43,865 nt of DNA from Pelomonas sp. Root405 (GTDB taxonomy: Bacteria > Pseudomonadota > Gammaproteobacteria > Burkholderiales > Burkholderiaceae_C), in contig NZ_LMDU01000007.1 in NCBI RefSeq assembly GCF_001425165.1, positions 1 to 43,865 on the forward strand, written 5' to 3'. Of the stretch, positions 23,975 through 31,075 are shown piece after piece (the stretch's first letter is position 1; the number at the start of each line of letters is the position of its first letter). The position numbers and the translations under genes are program-made. Under the pieces are notes generated by a model that worked only from the letters and a program-made list of their open reading frames with translations, was not told the DNA's origin and made no database searches.

Positions 23975-24781
23975 ATGCCCCACTCCGTCTCGTCGCCCGC
24001 GAAAACCGAAAGCCCGCTCCTCATCGACGAGCGGCGTCGGCTGATCCGCGAGTTGGTGCAGACGCAGGGGCGCGTCACGGTGGACGAACTGGCCGATCGC
24101 TTCGGCACCTCCGTCGTCACCATCCGCAGCGACCTCAATGCGCTGGCCTCCACCGGCGCCGTGCTGCGCACTCACGGTGGCGCGCTGGCCCAGCGCGACA
24201 CCGAGGAAGTGCCCATCGGCGTCAAGCAGAAGCTGCGCCACGAGCAGAAGGCCCGCATCGCCATCGAGGCCGCCAAGATGATCCGCGACGGCGAGACCAT
24301 CCTGCTCGACTCGGGCTCCACCACCGAAGAGATCGCCAAGCAGATCCGCGGCCTGCGGCTGACGCAGCTGAACGTCATCACCAACGCGCTCAACATCGCG
24401 GCCTTGCTGGCCACGGTGCCGCACGTCAACCTGATCATGCCGGGCGGCCAGCTGCGGCCGAACTCCTTCTCGCTGTCCGGCCCCCAGGCCGTGGCCGCGC
24501 TGCAGGGCCTGTACGCGGACCGGTTGTTCTTAGGTGTGGATAGCCTGGACCCCGACATCGGCCTGATGACGCCCCACCTGCTCGAAGCCCAGCTCAACGC
24601 CCAGATGATGAAGATCAGCCGCCAGGTCGTGGCCGTGGCGGACGCGTCCAAGCTGATGAAGCGCAACCTGTCGGTCATCGCGCCGGTGGAACAGTTGGAC
24701 ATGCTGATCACCGACAGCGGCGCGGATCAGGCGATCGTGGATCAGTTGAGGGGGCGTGGGATTGAGGTGGTGTTGGCTTGA
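23975..24781 (+). CDS. agaR: DeoR-family regulator, AgaR-like
   Basis: Encodes 268 residues. The N-terminal DeoR helix-turn-helix (about residues 17-75) reads RRRLIRELVQTQGRVTVDEL, then DRFGTSVVTIRSDLNAL and a THGGA signature. The C-terminal sugar-phosphate sensor domain shows LLDSGSTTEEIAKQI, VITNALNIA, LIMPGGQLR and VVAVADASKLMKR. It is very like AgaR, the repressor of GalNAc/galactosamine genes, and the TTTCGTTT-type sites in the divergent spacer fit AgaR operators. Probable effector: an amino-sugar phosphate. The gene is 45 bp after the kinase and last in the operon. A CGAAAG element precedes it (23945), so self-control is possible. No good ribosome site is seen before the ATG. Confidence 0.9.
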   Translation: MPHSVSSPAKTESPLLIDERRRLIRELVQTQGRVTVDELADRFGTSVVTIRSDLNALASTGAVLRTHGGALAQRDTEEVPIGVKQKLRHEQKARIAIEAAKMIRDGETILLDSGSTTEEIAKQIRGLRLTQLNVITNALNIAALLATVPHVNLIMPGGQLRPNSFSLSGPQAVAALQGLYADRLFLGVDSLDPDIGLMTPHLLEAQLNAQMMKISRQVVAVADASKLMKRNLSVIAPVEQLDMLITDSGADQAIVDQLRGRGIEVVLA

Positions 24782-24852
24782 AACGCGCCAATACGCCGAC
24801 GCGCGTCGCGAATTTCGATGATGATTACTCAGCCGAAACGCGTTAAACGTGC

Positions 24853-25374
24853 ATGACACGCGACTCAATTCCTGCGGAAATCAAGCGAGCTGTGCTGGTC
24901 GAAGCGGGCCACCGCTGCGCGATACCAACGTGCCGCGCGACGACCACGGAAATTGCGCACATCGTTCCCTGGGCCGAGACTCATGACAACTCGTTTGGGA
25001 ACCTTATTTCCCTCTGCCCAAATTGCCACACTCGCTTCGATCAAAAGAAGGAAATCGATCGCCTCGCGATCAAGATGTACAAAAGCAATCTCGGCATTCT
25101 GAACAATCGATACGGCGAGTTTGAACGGCGTCTCTTCGAAGTGTTGGCCAAGTCAGGCGATCGTGTTTTCGTTCTCGGCACTGCGGGCGATCTGCTTGTA
25201 GCGAACGCTATCAAGGACGGGTTCTTCGAAGACAAAAAGGTCGACGGTGGCACCTTTTTTGTACAGGGCAGCAATGGCTTCGCAAAACACTTCCCGACGA
25301 CCTTCACATATTGGGTCACAGATGCCGGTGTTGAGTTCATCCGCCGGTTTGCCGATGGCGCGGATATCAGCTGA
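24853..25374 (+). CDS. HNH endonuclease-like protein
   Basis: Encodes 173 residues. The N-terminal third is an HNH domain with a zinc knuckle: GHRCAIPTC (Cys22, Cys27), TEIAHIVPW (His36), NSFGNLISLCPNCHTRFD (Asn50, Cys55, Cys58, His59). The C-terminal 100 residues are not recognised. Base composition is visibly lower in G+C than both flanking operons and codon use differs (AAG/AAA, ATC, TTC mixed), which suggests transfer. It stands alone between the aga-type operon and the ridA remnant. It may be a defence or element-borne nuclease, but no partner methylase or restriction gene is present. Start ATG lacks an obvious ribosome-binding site. Confidence 0.75.
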   Translation: MTRDSIPAEIKRAVLVEAGHRCAIPTCRATTTEIAHIVPWAETHDNSFGNLISLCPNCHTRFDQKKEIDRLAIKMYKSNLGILNNRYGEFERRLFEVLAKSGDRVFVLGTAGDLLVANAIKDGFFEDKKVDGGTFFVQGSNGFAKHFPTTFTYWVTDAGVEFIRRFADGADIS

Positions 25375-25431
25375 GACTCTACGCAGCTCGCGCGATTGAC
25401 CTCTTAGTTCTGACCGTGTGAGAGGCTCACC

Positions 25432-25604
25432 CCGGCACCACAGCCGTCACCTCAATCTCCACCTTCGCCCGGTCTTCCATCAACGCCGACACCTGCACGG
25501 CGCTCATCGCGATGCCGTAGTCGCGGCCCAGCACGTCGCGGTAGGTCTGGCCCACCTCGCGGCCGCGGGCGATGTATTCGCGCTTGTCGATGAGTTACCA
25601 GGTT
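25432..25604 (-). pseudogene. Duplicate 3' fragment of ridA
   Basis: These 173 bp match 26862-27034, the 3' part of intact ridA, at a constant offset of 1430 and with about seven mismatches. Read on the minus strand the fragment keeps the RidA frame to a stop just after AVVPG, whereas the intact gene continues as AVVPEAADSGA. It has no start and is not a gene. It borders the HNH gene on one side and supplies the stop codon of fic on the other. The remaining DNA between 25375 and 25431 holds nothing I recognise. Confidence 0.92.
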
Positions 25605-26781
25605 AGGACTCTCCCGACCCTTCACCCGTCGCGACGCCGTGCGTCCATCCGGGCACATTGACGTAGTAGCGGAGGGCCTTGCCGGCGCCCGTGGTCCAGA
25701 GCTGACCGCGCCTGACCATGTCCGCCAGATCCCGTGTCGCCGTGGCCTTGGACGCACCGGTCATCTTCATGTACTTCTCGGCGTTGAGCCCGCCCAGGAA
25801 ACCGCCGTCACCGTCGTCGAGCAGCCGCTGCAACACCTTGCGCTGGCGTTCAGGCAGGCCGGCGATGCCGTGGTGCTCTGCAAACCGGCGCTTCACGAGC
25901 GCAGAGTCCATGGTGGCGCTGGCCGCCGCGTAGGCCGCCGCACATTGCTGCGCGAACCATTGCACCCAGCCCGTCACGTCCATGCCGCCGCGCTGGCAGA
26001 GGTTGAGTTGGTCGTAGTAGTCGGCGCGGCGCTCCAGCAGTTGCCGCGACAGGCTGAACAGCCGGACCGGCGTGTTGAGGTGCTGGGCCACGGCCATGTC
26101 GACGAGGGCGCGGCCGATGCGGCCGTTGCCGTCCTCGAACGGGTGGATGCTTTCAAACCAAAGGTGGGCGATGGCGGCACGCGCGAGGCCGTCCACGCGA
26201 ATCGCGCCGCCGGGCGCGGTGTCGTTGAACCAGCTGATGAAGCGCGCCATGTGCCGGGACACATCGGCCGATGGCGGCGCCTCGTAGTGGACGACCTCGC
26301 GGCCCGGCAGGCCGCTGATGATCTGCATCGGGTCTTCGTGATCCCGGTAGCGGCCCACGGCGATGCGTTGGAGGCCTGAAGTGCCGCCTGGAAACAGCGC
26401 CGATTGCCAGCGGCAGAGCCGGTCTTCGTCGAGCGGCGTGCCGGACGCAGTGGTTGCGTCGTGAACGACGGCAACCAGGCCATCCACGGCACGGTCGATG
26501 GGCCCCTGCACCTTCAAGCCCAAGCGGCGCATGACCGACGACCTGACAGCGTCCAGCGACAGCCGCTCTCCTTCAATGGCCGCCGTGGTCAGCACCTCGT
26601 CGGCCAGCGAGTCGAGGGCAACGTCGCTGGCTCCGGTGAAGCCGAGGGCTGCAGCCTTGCCTTCCATGACACCGTGCAAACGGTAGGCTTGGGCGAGGTC
26701 GGCGCTGACGGTCGCCTCGTCGTAGATGAAGGTCGGCCAGTCAGCGCGAAGCCAGTTCCAAGGGCGTGCTCTCGCGGTCAT
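25603..26781 (-). CDS. Fic family protein with N-terminal DUF4172 and C-terminal winged helix
   Basis: Encodes 392 residues. N-terminal DUF4172-type segment opens RPWNWLRADWPTFIYD. The inhibitory helix motif TAAIEG (Thr66-Gly71) fits class II Fic proteins, which are self-inhibited from the N-terminal side. The active site HPFEDGNGRIGR (213-224) is intact, so AMP transfer to a target hydroxyl is expected. The last 75 residues (after LPERQRKVLQRLL) resemble a winged helix: YMKMTGASKATATRDLADMVRRG, so DNA binding and self-control are plausible. ATG at 26781 is used; a TTG at 26790 is less likely. The stop TAA arises exactly at the joint with the ridA fragment. Target protein unknown; no antitoxin gene is adjacent. 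Confidence 0.9.
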   Translation of the reverse strand: MTARARPWNWLRADWPTFIYDEATVSADLAQAYRLHGVMEGKAAALGFTGASDVALDSLADEVLTTAAIEGERLSLDAVRSSVMRRLGLKVQGPIDRAVDGLVAVVHDATTASGTPLDEDRLCRWQSALFPGGTSGLQRIAVGRYRDHEDPMQIISGLPGREVVHYEAPPSADVSRHMARFISWFNDTAPGGAIRVDGLARAAIAHLWFESIHPFEDGNGRIGRALVDMAVAQHLNTPVRLFSLSRQLLERRADYYDQLNLCQRGGMDVTGWVQWFAQQCAAAYAAASATMDSALVKRRFAEHHGIAGLPERQRKVLQRLLDDGDGGFLGGLNAEKYMKMTGASKATATRDLADMVRRGQLWTTGAGKALRYYVNVPGWTHGVATGEGSGES

Positions 26782-26841
26782 GAGCCGCAATTTAGCACTA
26801 TCGGCTCAAATTGTGAGCCGAATCGTTTGCGTTGCGGCTCA
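26781..26841. promoter_or_regulatory. Two-unit operator filling the ridA-fic gap
   Basis: Four half-sites alternate: TGAGCCG at 26781, CGGCTCA at 26802, TGAGCCG at 26814, CGGCTCA at 26835. They make two copies of TGAGCCG-N14-CGGCTCA 5 bases apart. The inner pair also gives the 19-bp palindrome CGGCTCAAATTGTGAGCCG. Loop sequences differ, only the half-sites are conserved, as expected for a protein-binding operator. The outer edges coincide with the stop of ridA and the A of the fic ATG. Confidence 0.7.
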
Positions 26842-27267
26842 AGCGCCTGAGTCTGCCGCCTCCGGCACCACCGCCGTCACCTCGATCTCCACCTTCGCCC
26901 GGTCTTCCATCAGCGCCGACACCTGCACGGCGCTCATCGCGATGCCGTAGTCGCGGCCAAGCACGTCGCGGTAGGCCTGGCCCACCTCACGGCCGCGGGC
27001 GATGTATTCGCGCTTGTCGATGAGGTACCAGGTCATGCGCACGATGTGCTCGGGCGTGGCGCCCGCCTCGGCCAGCACGGCGCGGATGTTGAGCAACGTC
27101 TGGCGCACCTGGGCGATGAAGTCGTCGCTGTCGAATTCACAGCGCTCGTTCCAGCCGATCTGGCCAGCGACGAACACCTGGCGGCCGCTGGCCGCGACGC
27201 CGTTCGCATAACCGCGCGGCGGGGTCCAGCCGGCCGGCTGCAGGATCTGCTTGCTGTTGTTGTTCAT
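26839..27267 (-). CDS. ridA: RidA (YjgF/UK114) family enamine/imine deaminase
   Basis: Encodes 142 residues with the RidA fold: VAASGRQVFVAGQIGW, QTLLNIRAVLAEAGATPEHIVRMTWYLID and SAVQVSALMEDRAKVEIEVTAVV. RidA proteins hydrolyse reactive enamines and imines, releasing ammonia. In this operon the monooxygenase/reductase is expected to form an enamine (2-amino-5-oxocyclohexene-carboxyl-CoA), so a dedicated deaminase step is plausible; this is inference. The ATG overlaps the thioesterase stop (ATGA) and a CAGGAG lies ten bases upstream. It is the last gene of the long operon. The C-terminal 7 residues differ from those of the duplicate fragment at 25432-25604, which suggests the 3' end was replaced when the fic segment arrived. 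Confidence 0.92.
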   Translation of the reverse strand: MNNNSKQILQPAGWTPPRGYANGVAASGRQVFVAGQIGWNERCEFDSDDFIAQVRQTLLNIRAVLAEAGATPEHIVRMTWYLIDKREYIARGREVGQAYRDVLGRDYGIAMSAVQVSALMEDRAKVEIEVTAVVPEAADSGA

Positions 27268-27713
27268 GGTTTGTCTGTCTCCTGTTGTGCGGCGAGCGAG
27301 CGCTCCAGCGCGGCGCGCAGATCGTCCGGAAACGCCTGGGGCTTGTGGTCGCTGAGCGAGGTGCAGACCAGCACCTGCGTGAACTCGACGCGCGTGCCCC
27401 TGACGCCCTCGTCCATGCCCTCGAAGGCGATGCGCAGCGTCACCGAACTGCGGCCGAGCCGCTCGACGTGGATGCGTTGCACCAGGCTGTCGCCGTGGCG
27501 GCTGACGCGCACGAAGCGCGTCTCGAGCTGCGCCGTCGGCATGCCGACGCGGCGCTGGCCGATCAGTTGCTCGAAGGGCAGCTTGAGCCCGTTCGCGAAC
27601 CAGTCTTCGACCAGCTCGTTGAGCATCTCGAAATAGCGCGGGTAGAACACGATGCCGGCCGGGTCGCAGTGGCCGAACCGGACAAGTTGTTCGCGTTGAA
27701 AAGCAAAGCTCAT
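27264..27713 (-). CDS. 4-hydroxybenzoyl-CoA-type hotdog thioesterase
   Basis: Encodes 149 residues of a single hotdog fold. The signature VRFGHCDPAGIVFYPRYFEMLNE contains the catalytic Asp of the 4-hydroxybenzoyl-CoA thioesterase family, and the rest (LETRFVRVSRHGDSLVQRI) fits. It should hydrolyse an aromatic or ring-derived acyl-CoA, perhaps to release CoA from dead-end products of the pathway. It starts 2 bases after the livF stop and overlaps ridA by ATGA. An in-frame start 27 bases upstream lies inside livF and is less likely. Confidence 0.88.
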   Translation of the reverse strand: MSFAFQREQLVRFGHCDPAGIVFYPRYFEMLNELVEDWFANGLKLPFEQLIGQRRVGMPTAQLETRFVRVSRHGDSLVQRIHVERLGRSSVTLRIAFEGMDEGVRGTRVEFTQVLVCTSLSDHKPQAFPDDLRAALERSLAAQQETDKP

Positions 27714-27715
27714 CG

Positions 27716-28426
27716 TCACACTCCCACGTGCTTCTGCCACAGCGCCGGGTCAGCTGACAGCGCGGCAGAGCTGCCCGCCCAGGCCACGCGCCCACGTTCC
27801 ACCACGGTGTGGTGGTCGGCCAGGCGGATCAGCCGCTGAACGTATTTGTCGACGACCAGGATGGTCTGCCCGGCGGCGCGCAGCACGGCCAGGCAGCGCC
27901 AGATCTCCTCGCGCACGATGGGGGCGAGACCTTCGGTGGCTTCGTCCAGTACCAGCAGGCGCGGGTTGGTGACGAGCGCGCGGCCGATGGCGAGCATCTG
28001 CTGCTCGCCGCCGGACAGCTGCTGGCCCATGTGGCCGGCGCGCTCGGCCAGGCGCGGGAAGAGGCCGTAGACGCGCTCCACCGTCCACGGTTCCACGGCC
28101 CCGCTGCGGTTGGCCGCGAAGGCGCGCAGGTGCTCTTGCACGCTGAGGTTGGGGAAGACCTGCCGCCCCTCGGGCACCAGCGCCAGCCCCAGCCGGGCGA
28201 TGCGGTCGGCGGGCCAGCCGGTGACGTCCTGGCCGCAGAAGGTGATGCGGCCGCTGCTGGGCGCCATCCAGCCGCACAGGCAGCGCAGCAGCGTGCTCTT
28301 TCCCATGCCGTTGCGGCCGAGCAGCGTGGCGACCTCACCGGGCTGCATCGAGAGATCCAGGCCGAACAGCACCTGGCTGGCCCCGTAGCCGGCCTCCAGG
28401 CCTTCGATCTTGAGCAGCGCGCTCAT
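27716..28426 (-). CDS. livF: Branched-chain-type ABC importer, ATPase subunit LivF
   Basis: Encodes 236 residues: Walker A GRNGMGKST (37-45), LVPEGRQVFPNLSV after the Q-loop as in LivF, signature LSGGEQQ, Walker B LLVLDEATEGL. The switch region reads LVVDKYVQ instead of the usual LVEQN, a small departure. Together with LivG it powers import through LivHM. Neighbours indicate an aromatic acid such as 2-aminobenzoate rather than leucine as cargo. The start overlaps the livG stop (ATGA). Confidence 0.93.
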   Translation of the reverse strand: MSALLKIEGLEAGYGASQVLFGLDLSMQPGEVATLLGRNGMGKSTLLRCLCGWMAPSSGRITFCGQDVTGWPADRIARLGLALVPEGRQVFPNLSVQEHLRAFAANRSGAVEPWTVERVYGLFPRLAERAGHMGQQLSGGEQQMLAIGRALVTNPRLLVLDEATEGLAPIVREEIWRCLAVLRAAGQTILVVDKYVQRLIRLADHHTVVERGRVAWAGSSAALSADPALWQKHVGV

Positions 28427-29175
28427 ATGGCTGCCTCCATCTCATCGCCGAGGTAGGCGCGCTTCACTTCCGCGTGCTCGCGGATCTCGGCCGGCGAGCC
28501 GCTGGCGATGACGCGGCCGGCCACCAGCGTCGAGATGCGGTCGGCGAGGCGGAAGACGGCGTCCATGTCGTGCTCGACGAGCAGCAGCGTCAGTCCTTCG
28601 CGTTTGAGCACCTGCAACAGCTCCACCATGCGGGCCGACTCGTCCGGCCCCATGCCGGCCAACGGCTCGTCCAGCAGCAGCAGGCGCGGCTTGGCAGCCA
28701 ACGCAAGGCCTACTTCGAGCTGGCGTTGTTCGCCATGCGCGAGTTCTCCGGCGACGCGGTTGGCGTGGGCAGTCAAGCCGACGCGCGCGAGCAATGCATC
28801 GGCTTCTGCATGCGCGGCCGCATCGGCGCGCGCGCTGCGCCACCACGACGGCGCACGCTCACGCCGAGCCAGCACGGCAAGCACCAGGTTGTCGCGCACC
28901 AAGCAGGGCTTGAAGAGGCTGGTGATCTGGAAGCTGCGCACCAGGCCGGCCTGCACACGGCGCGCCATGCCTTGCCGCGTGACGTCCTGGCCGTCGAAGA
29001 GGATGGCGCCATCGTCGGGCGCCAGCGCGCCGGAGATCTGGTGGATCAGCGTCGTCTTGCCAGCGCCGTTGGGGCCGATCAGCGCGTGCAGTTCGCCCGC
29101 GCGCACGTCGAAGCTCGCGCCATCGGTCGCGGCGAGCGCGCCGAAGCGCTTGATGAGCTGTTTGACTTCAAGCAC
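28423..29175 (-). CDS. livG: Branched-chain-type ABC importer, ATPase subunit LivG
   Basis: Encodes 250 residues from a GTG at 29173-29175: VLEVKQLIKRFG. Walker A GPNGAGKTT, Q-loop FQITSLF, signature AHGEQRQ (slightly unlike LSGGQ but usual for LivG), Walker B LLLLDEPLAGM and the switch His in LLVEHDMD. GGAG lies nine bases before the GTG. The frame stays open upstream for 54 codons rich in Cys/Trp/Arg; that is the antiparallel shadow of livM and is not used. The start overlaps the livM stop by 8 bases. Confidence 0.93.
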   Translation of the reverse strand: MLEVKQLIKRFGALAATDGASFDVRAGELHALIGPNGAGKTTLIHQISGALAPDDGAILFDGQDVTRQGMARRVQAGLVRSFQITSLFKPCLVRDNLVLAVLARRERAPSWWRSARADAAAHAEADALLARVGLTAHANRVAGELAHGEQRQLEVGLALAAKPRLLLLDEPLAGMGPDESARMVELLQVLKREGLTLLLVEHDMDAVFRLADRISTLVAGRVIASGSPAEIREHAEVKRAYLGDEMEAAI

Positions 29176-30118
29176 GGCGCCACACTCCAGCCAGGCCACG
29201 CGGCGCATACAGCACGACGAGCAGCAGCAGCGCGCCCAGGCCCAGCTGCCAATGCAGCGTGTAGCCGGACAGCAGTTCCTCCAGCAGCAGCAGCGCCAGC
29301 GCGCCCAGCGGTCCGCCCCACAGCGCACCCGCGCCACCGATGATGACCATGACCATCAGTTGGCCGGACTGCGACCAGTGCATCAGGTGCGGCGACACCA
29401 GGCCGTTCAGGTTGGCCAGCATGGCACCCGCCAGGCCGGCGATGGCGCCTGCGAGCACGAAAGCCTGCCAGCGCAGCACGAACACCCGGCCGCCGGCAGC
29501 GGCCACACGCACCTCGTTCTCGCGCGCGCCCTGCAGCAGCCAGCCGAAGGGCGAGTTCACGACGCGCTGCAGGCCGGCCATGACGATGGCGAAGAGTGCG
29601 AGCGCCACCCAATAGAAGCTGGCGTCGTCCTTCAAGTCCAGGCCGAAGCCCATGACCGAGCGCTGCGCCAGCGCCAGACCGTCGTCGCCGCCATAGGCCT
29701 TCAGCGACACGGCGAGGTAATAGAACATCTGGGCGAAGGCCAGCGTGATCATGATGAAGTAGACGCCACGGGTGCGCAGGCTGATGGCGCCGATCACGGC
29801 TGCTGCCAGGCCGCTGACGAGGCATGCCGCCGGCCAGGCGATCCAAGCGGAAGTGACGCCCGCGTCCATCAACACGCCCACGGTGTAGGCACCCAGGCCG
29901 ATGTAGGCCGCATGGCCGAAGCTGACGAGGCCACCAAAGCCGAGGATGAGGTTCAGGCTGGACGCCGCGATGGCGAAGATGAGGATGCGCGTCCCGACGA
30001 CCGTATAGAACTCCATGCCCAGGGCCTGCAGCAACGGTGGCAAGGCGGCGAGCAGGGCCAGCAACGGCCAGAACCAGGCGCCCAGGCCGCGGTGGTGAAG
30101 GCTGCGCGCTTCAGCCAT
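29168..30118 (-). CDS. livM: Branched-chain-type ABC importer, permease LivM
   Basis: Encodes 316 residues with about nine or ten membrane helices and LivM landmarks: SLNLILGFGGLVSFGHAAY, ISLRTRGVYFIMITLAFAQM and VIIGGAGALWGG. It forms the channel with LivH. Start chosen at ATG 30116-30118, overlapping the livH stop by 8 bases; a GTG at 30136 is possible and has GGAAG nearby, but that sequence belongs to a conserved livH stretch (FWKPRG). Confidence 0.9.
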   Translation of the reverse strand: MAEARSLHHRGLGAWFWPLLALLAALPPLLQALGMEFYTVVGTRILIFAIAASSLNLILGFGGLVSFGHAAYIGLGAYTVGVLMDAGVTSAWIAWPAACLVSGLAAAVIGAISLRTRGVYFIMITLAFAQMFYYLAVSLKAYGGDDGLALAQRSVMGFGLDLKDDASFYWVALALFAIVMAGLQRVVNSPFGWLLQGARENEVRVAAAGGRVFVLRWQAFVLAGAIAGLAGAMLANLNGLVSPHLMHWSQSGQLMVMVIIGGAGALWGGPLGALALLLLEELLSGYTLHWQLGLGALLLLVVLYAPRGLAGVWRRA

Positions 30119-31031
30119 GGGCAGGGAACAAGCCACGCGGCTTCCAGAACAGGATGGCGGCCATCAGCACGTAGATCAGGATAGAGGCGAGTGCCGGACC
30201 GAGGTTGGACGCGACCTCGGGTGAGGCGAGCTGACGCAGCGCCGCGGGCAGCAGCGTGCGGCTGGCGGTGTCCACCAAGCCGACCAGCAGCGAGCCCACC
30301 AGCGCGCCGCGCACCGAGCCGATGCCGCCGACGACGATGACGACGAAGGCCAGGATGAGGATGCTTTCGCCCATGCCGACCTGCACGGCCAGCAGCGGCC
30401 CGAGCAGCGCGCCGGCCAGCGCGCACAGCGCGGCACCCAGGCCAAACACGGCGGTGAACAACTTGCGGATGTCAACGCCCATGGCGGTGGCCATCTGGCG
30501 GTTGGACGCACCGGCACGCACCCACATGCCGGCGCGGGTGCGGGTGACGAGTACCCACATCAAGAGTGCGACGGCGAGGCCGACGCCGATGATGAGCAGA
30601 CGGTAGGCGGGGTAGAACAGGCCGGGGAGGAGTTCGACCGGGCCGGACAGGGCGGCGGGCGTGTTGAGCATCAGCGGCTGGTCGCCCCAGAGGATGCGGA
30701 CGCCTTCGTTGAGCATGAGGATGAGGGCGAAGGTGGCGAGGACCTGGCTGAGGTGGTCTCTGGCGTACAGGCGTCGCAACAGCGTGACTTCGAGGGCCAT
30801 GCCGATTGCGGCGGTGCCCACCAACGCTGCGAGGACGGCCAGCAGGAATGAACCTGTCGCGGCGGCCGTGGCGGCGGCGAGGTAGGCGCCGACCATGTAG
30901 AGCGAGCCATGCGCCAGGTTGATCATGTCCATGATGCCGAACACGAGGGTCAGGCCGGCGGCGAGCAGGAAGAGCATCAGGCCGAATTGGAGGCCGTTGA
31001 GGAGTTGCTCGGTGATGAGGATCCAGTCCAT
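30111..31031 (-). CDS. livH: Branched-chain-type ABC importer, permease LivH
   Basis: Encodes 306 residues with about eight membrane helices. Landmarks: LNGLQFGLMLFLLAAGLTLVF, GIMDMINLAHGSLYMVGAY, ASNRQMATAMGVDI and VVIVVGGIGSVRGALVGSL, typical of LivH. The gene follows the binding-protein gene in transcription order but after an unusual 707-bp gap filled by the giant palindrome. It may therefore need its own promoter or rely on read-through. Confidence 0.92.
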   Translation of the reverse strand: MDWILITEQLLNGLQFGLMLFLLAAGLTLVFGIMDMINLAHGSLYMVGAYLAAATAAATGSFLLAVLAALVGTAAIGMALEVTLLRRLYARDHLSQVLATFALILMLNEGVRILWGDQPLMLNTPAALSGPVELLPGLFYPAYRLLIIGVGLAVALLMWVLVTRTRAGMWVRAGASNRQMATAMGVDIRKLFTAVFGLGAALCALAGALLGPLLAVQVGMGESILILAFVVIVVGGIGSVRGALVGSLLVGLVDTASRTLLPAALRQLASPEVASNLGPALASILIYVLMAAILFWKPRGLFPAHG

Positions 31032-31075
31032 GGTCAGTGGGTCGCTTCCGGGCGGATCGGGCTAGCGCGACGATT

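Noticed and set aside
24796..24807. Perfect palindrome CGACGCGCGTCG after agaR as terminator
   Set aside because: Six-base arms with no loop and no following U-run; likely chance in GC-rich DNA.
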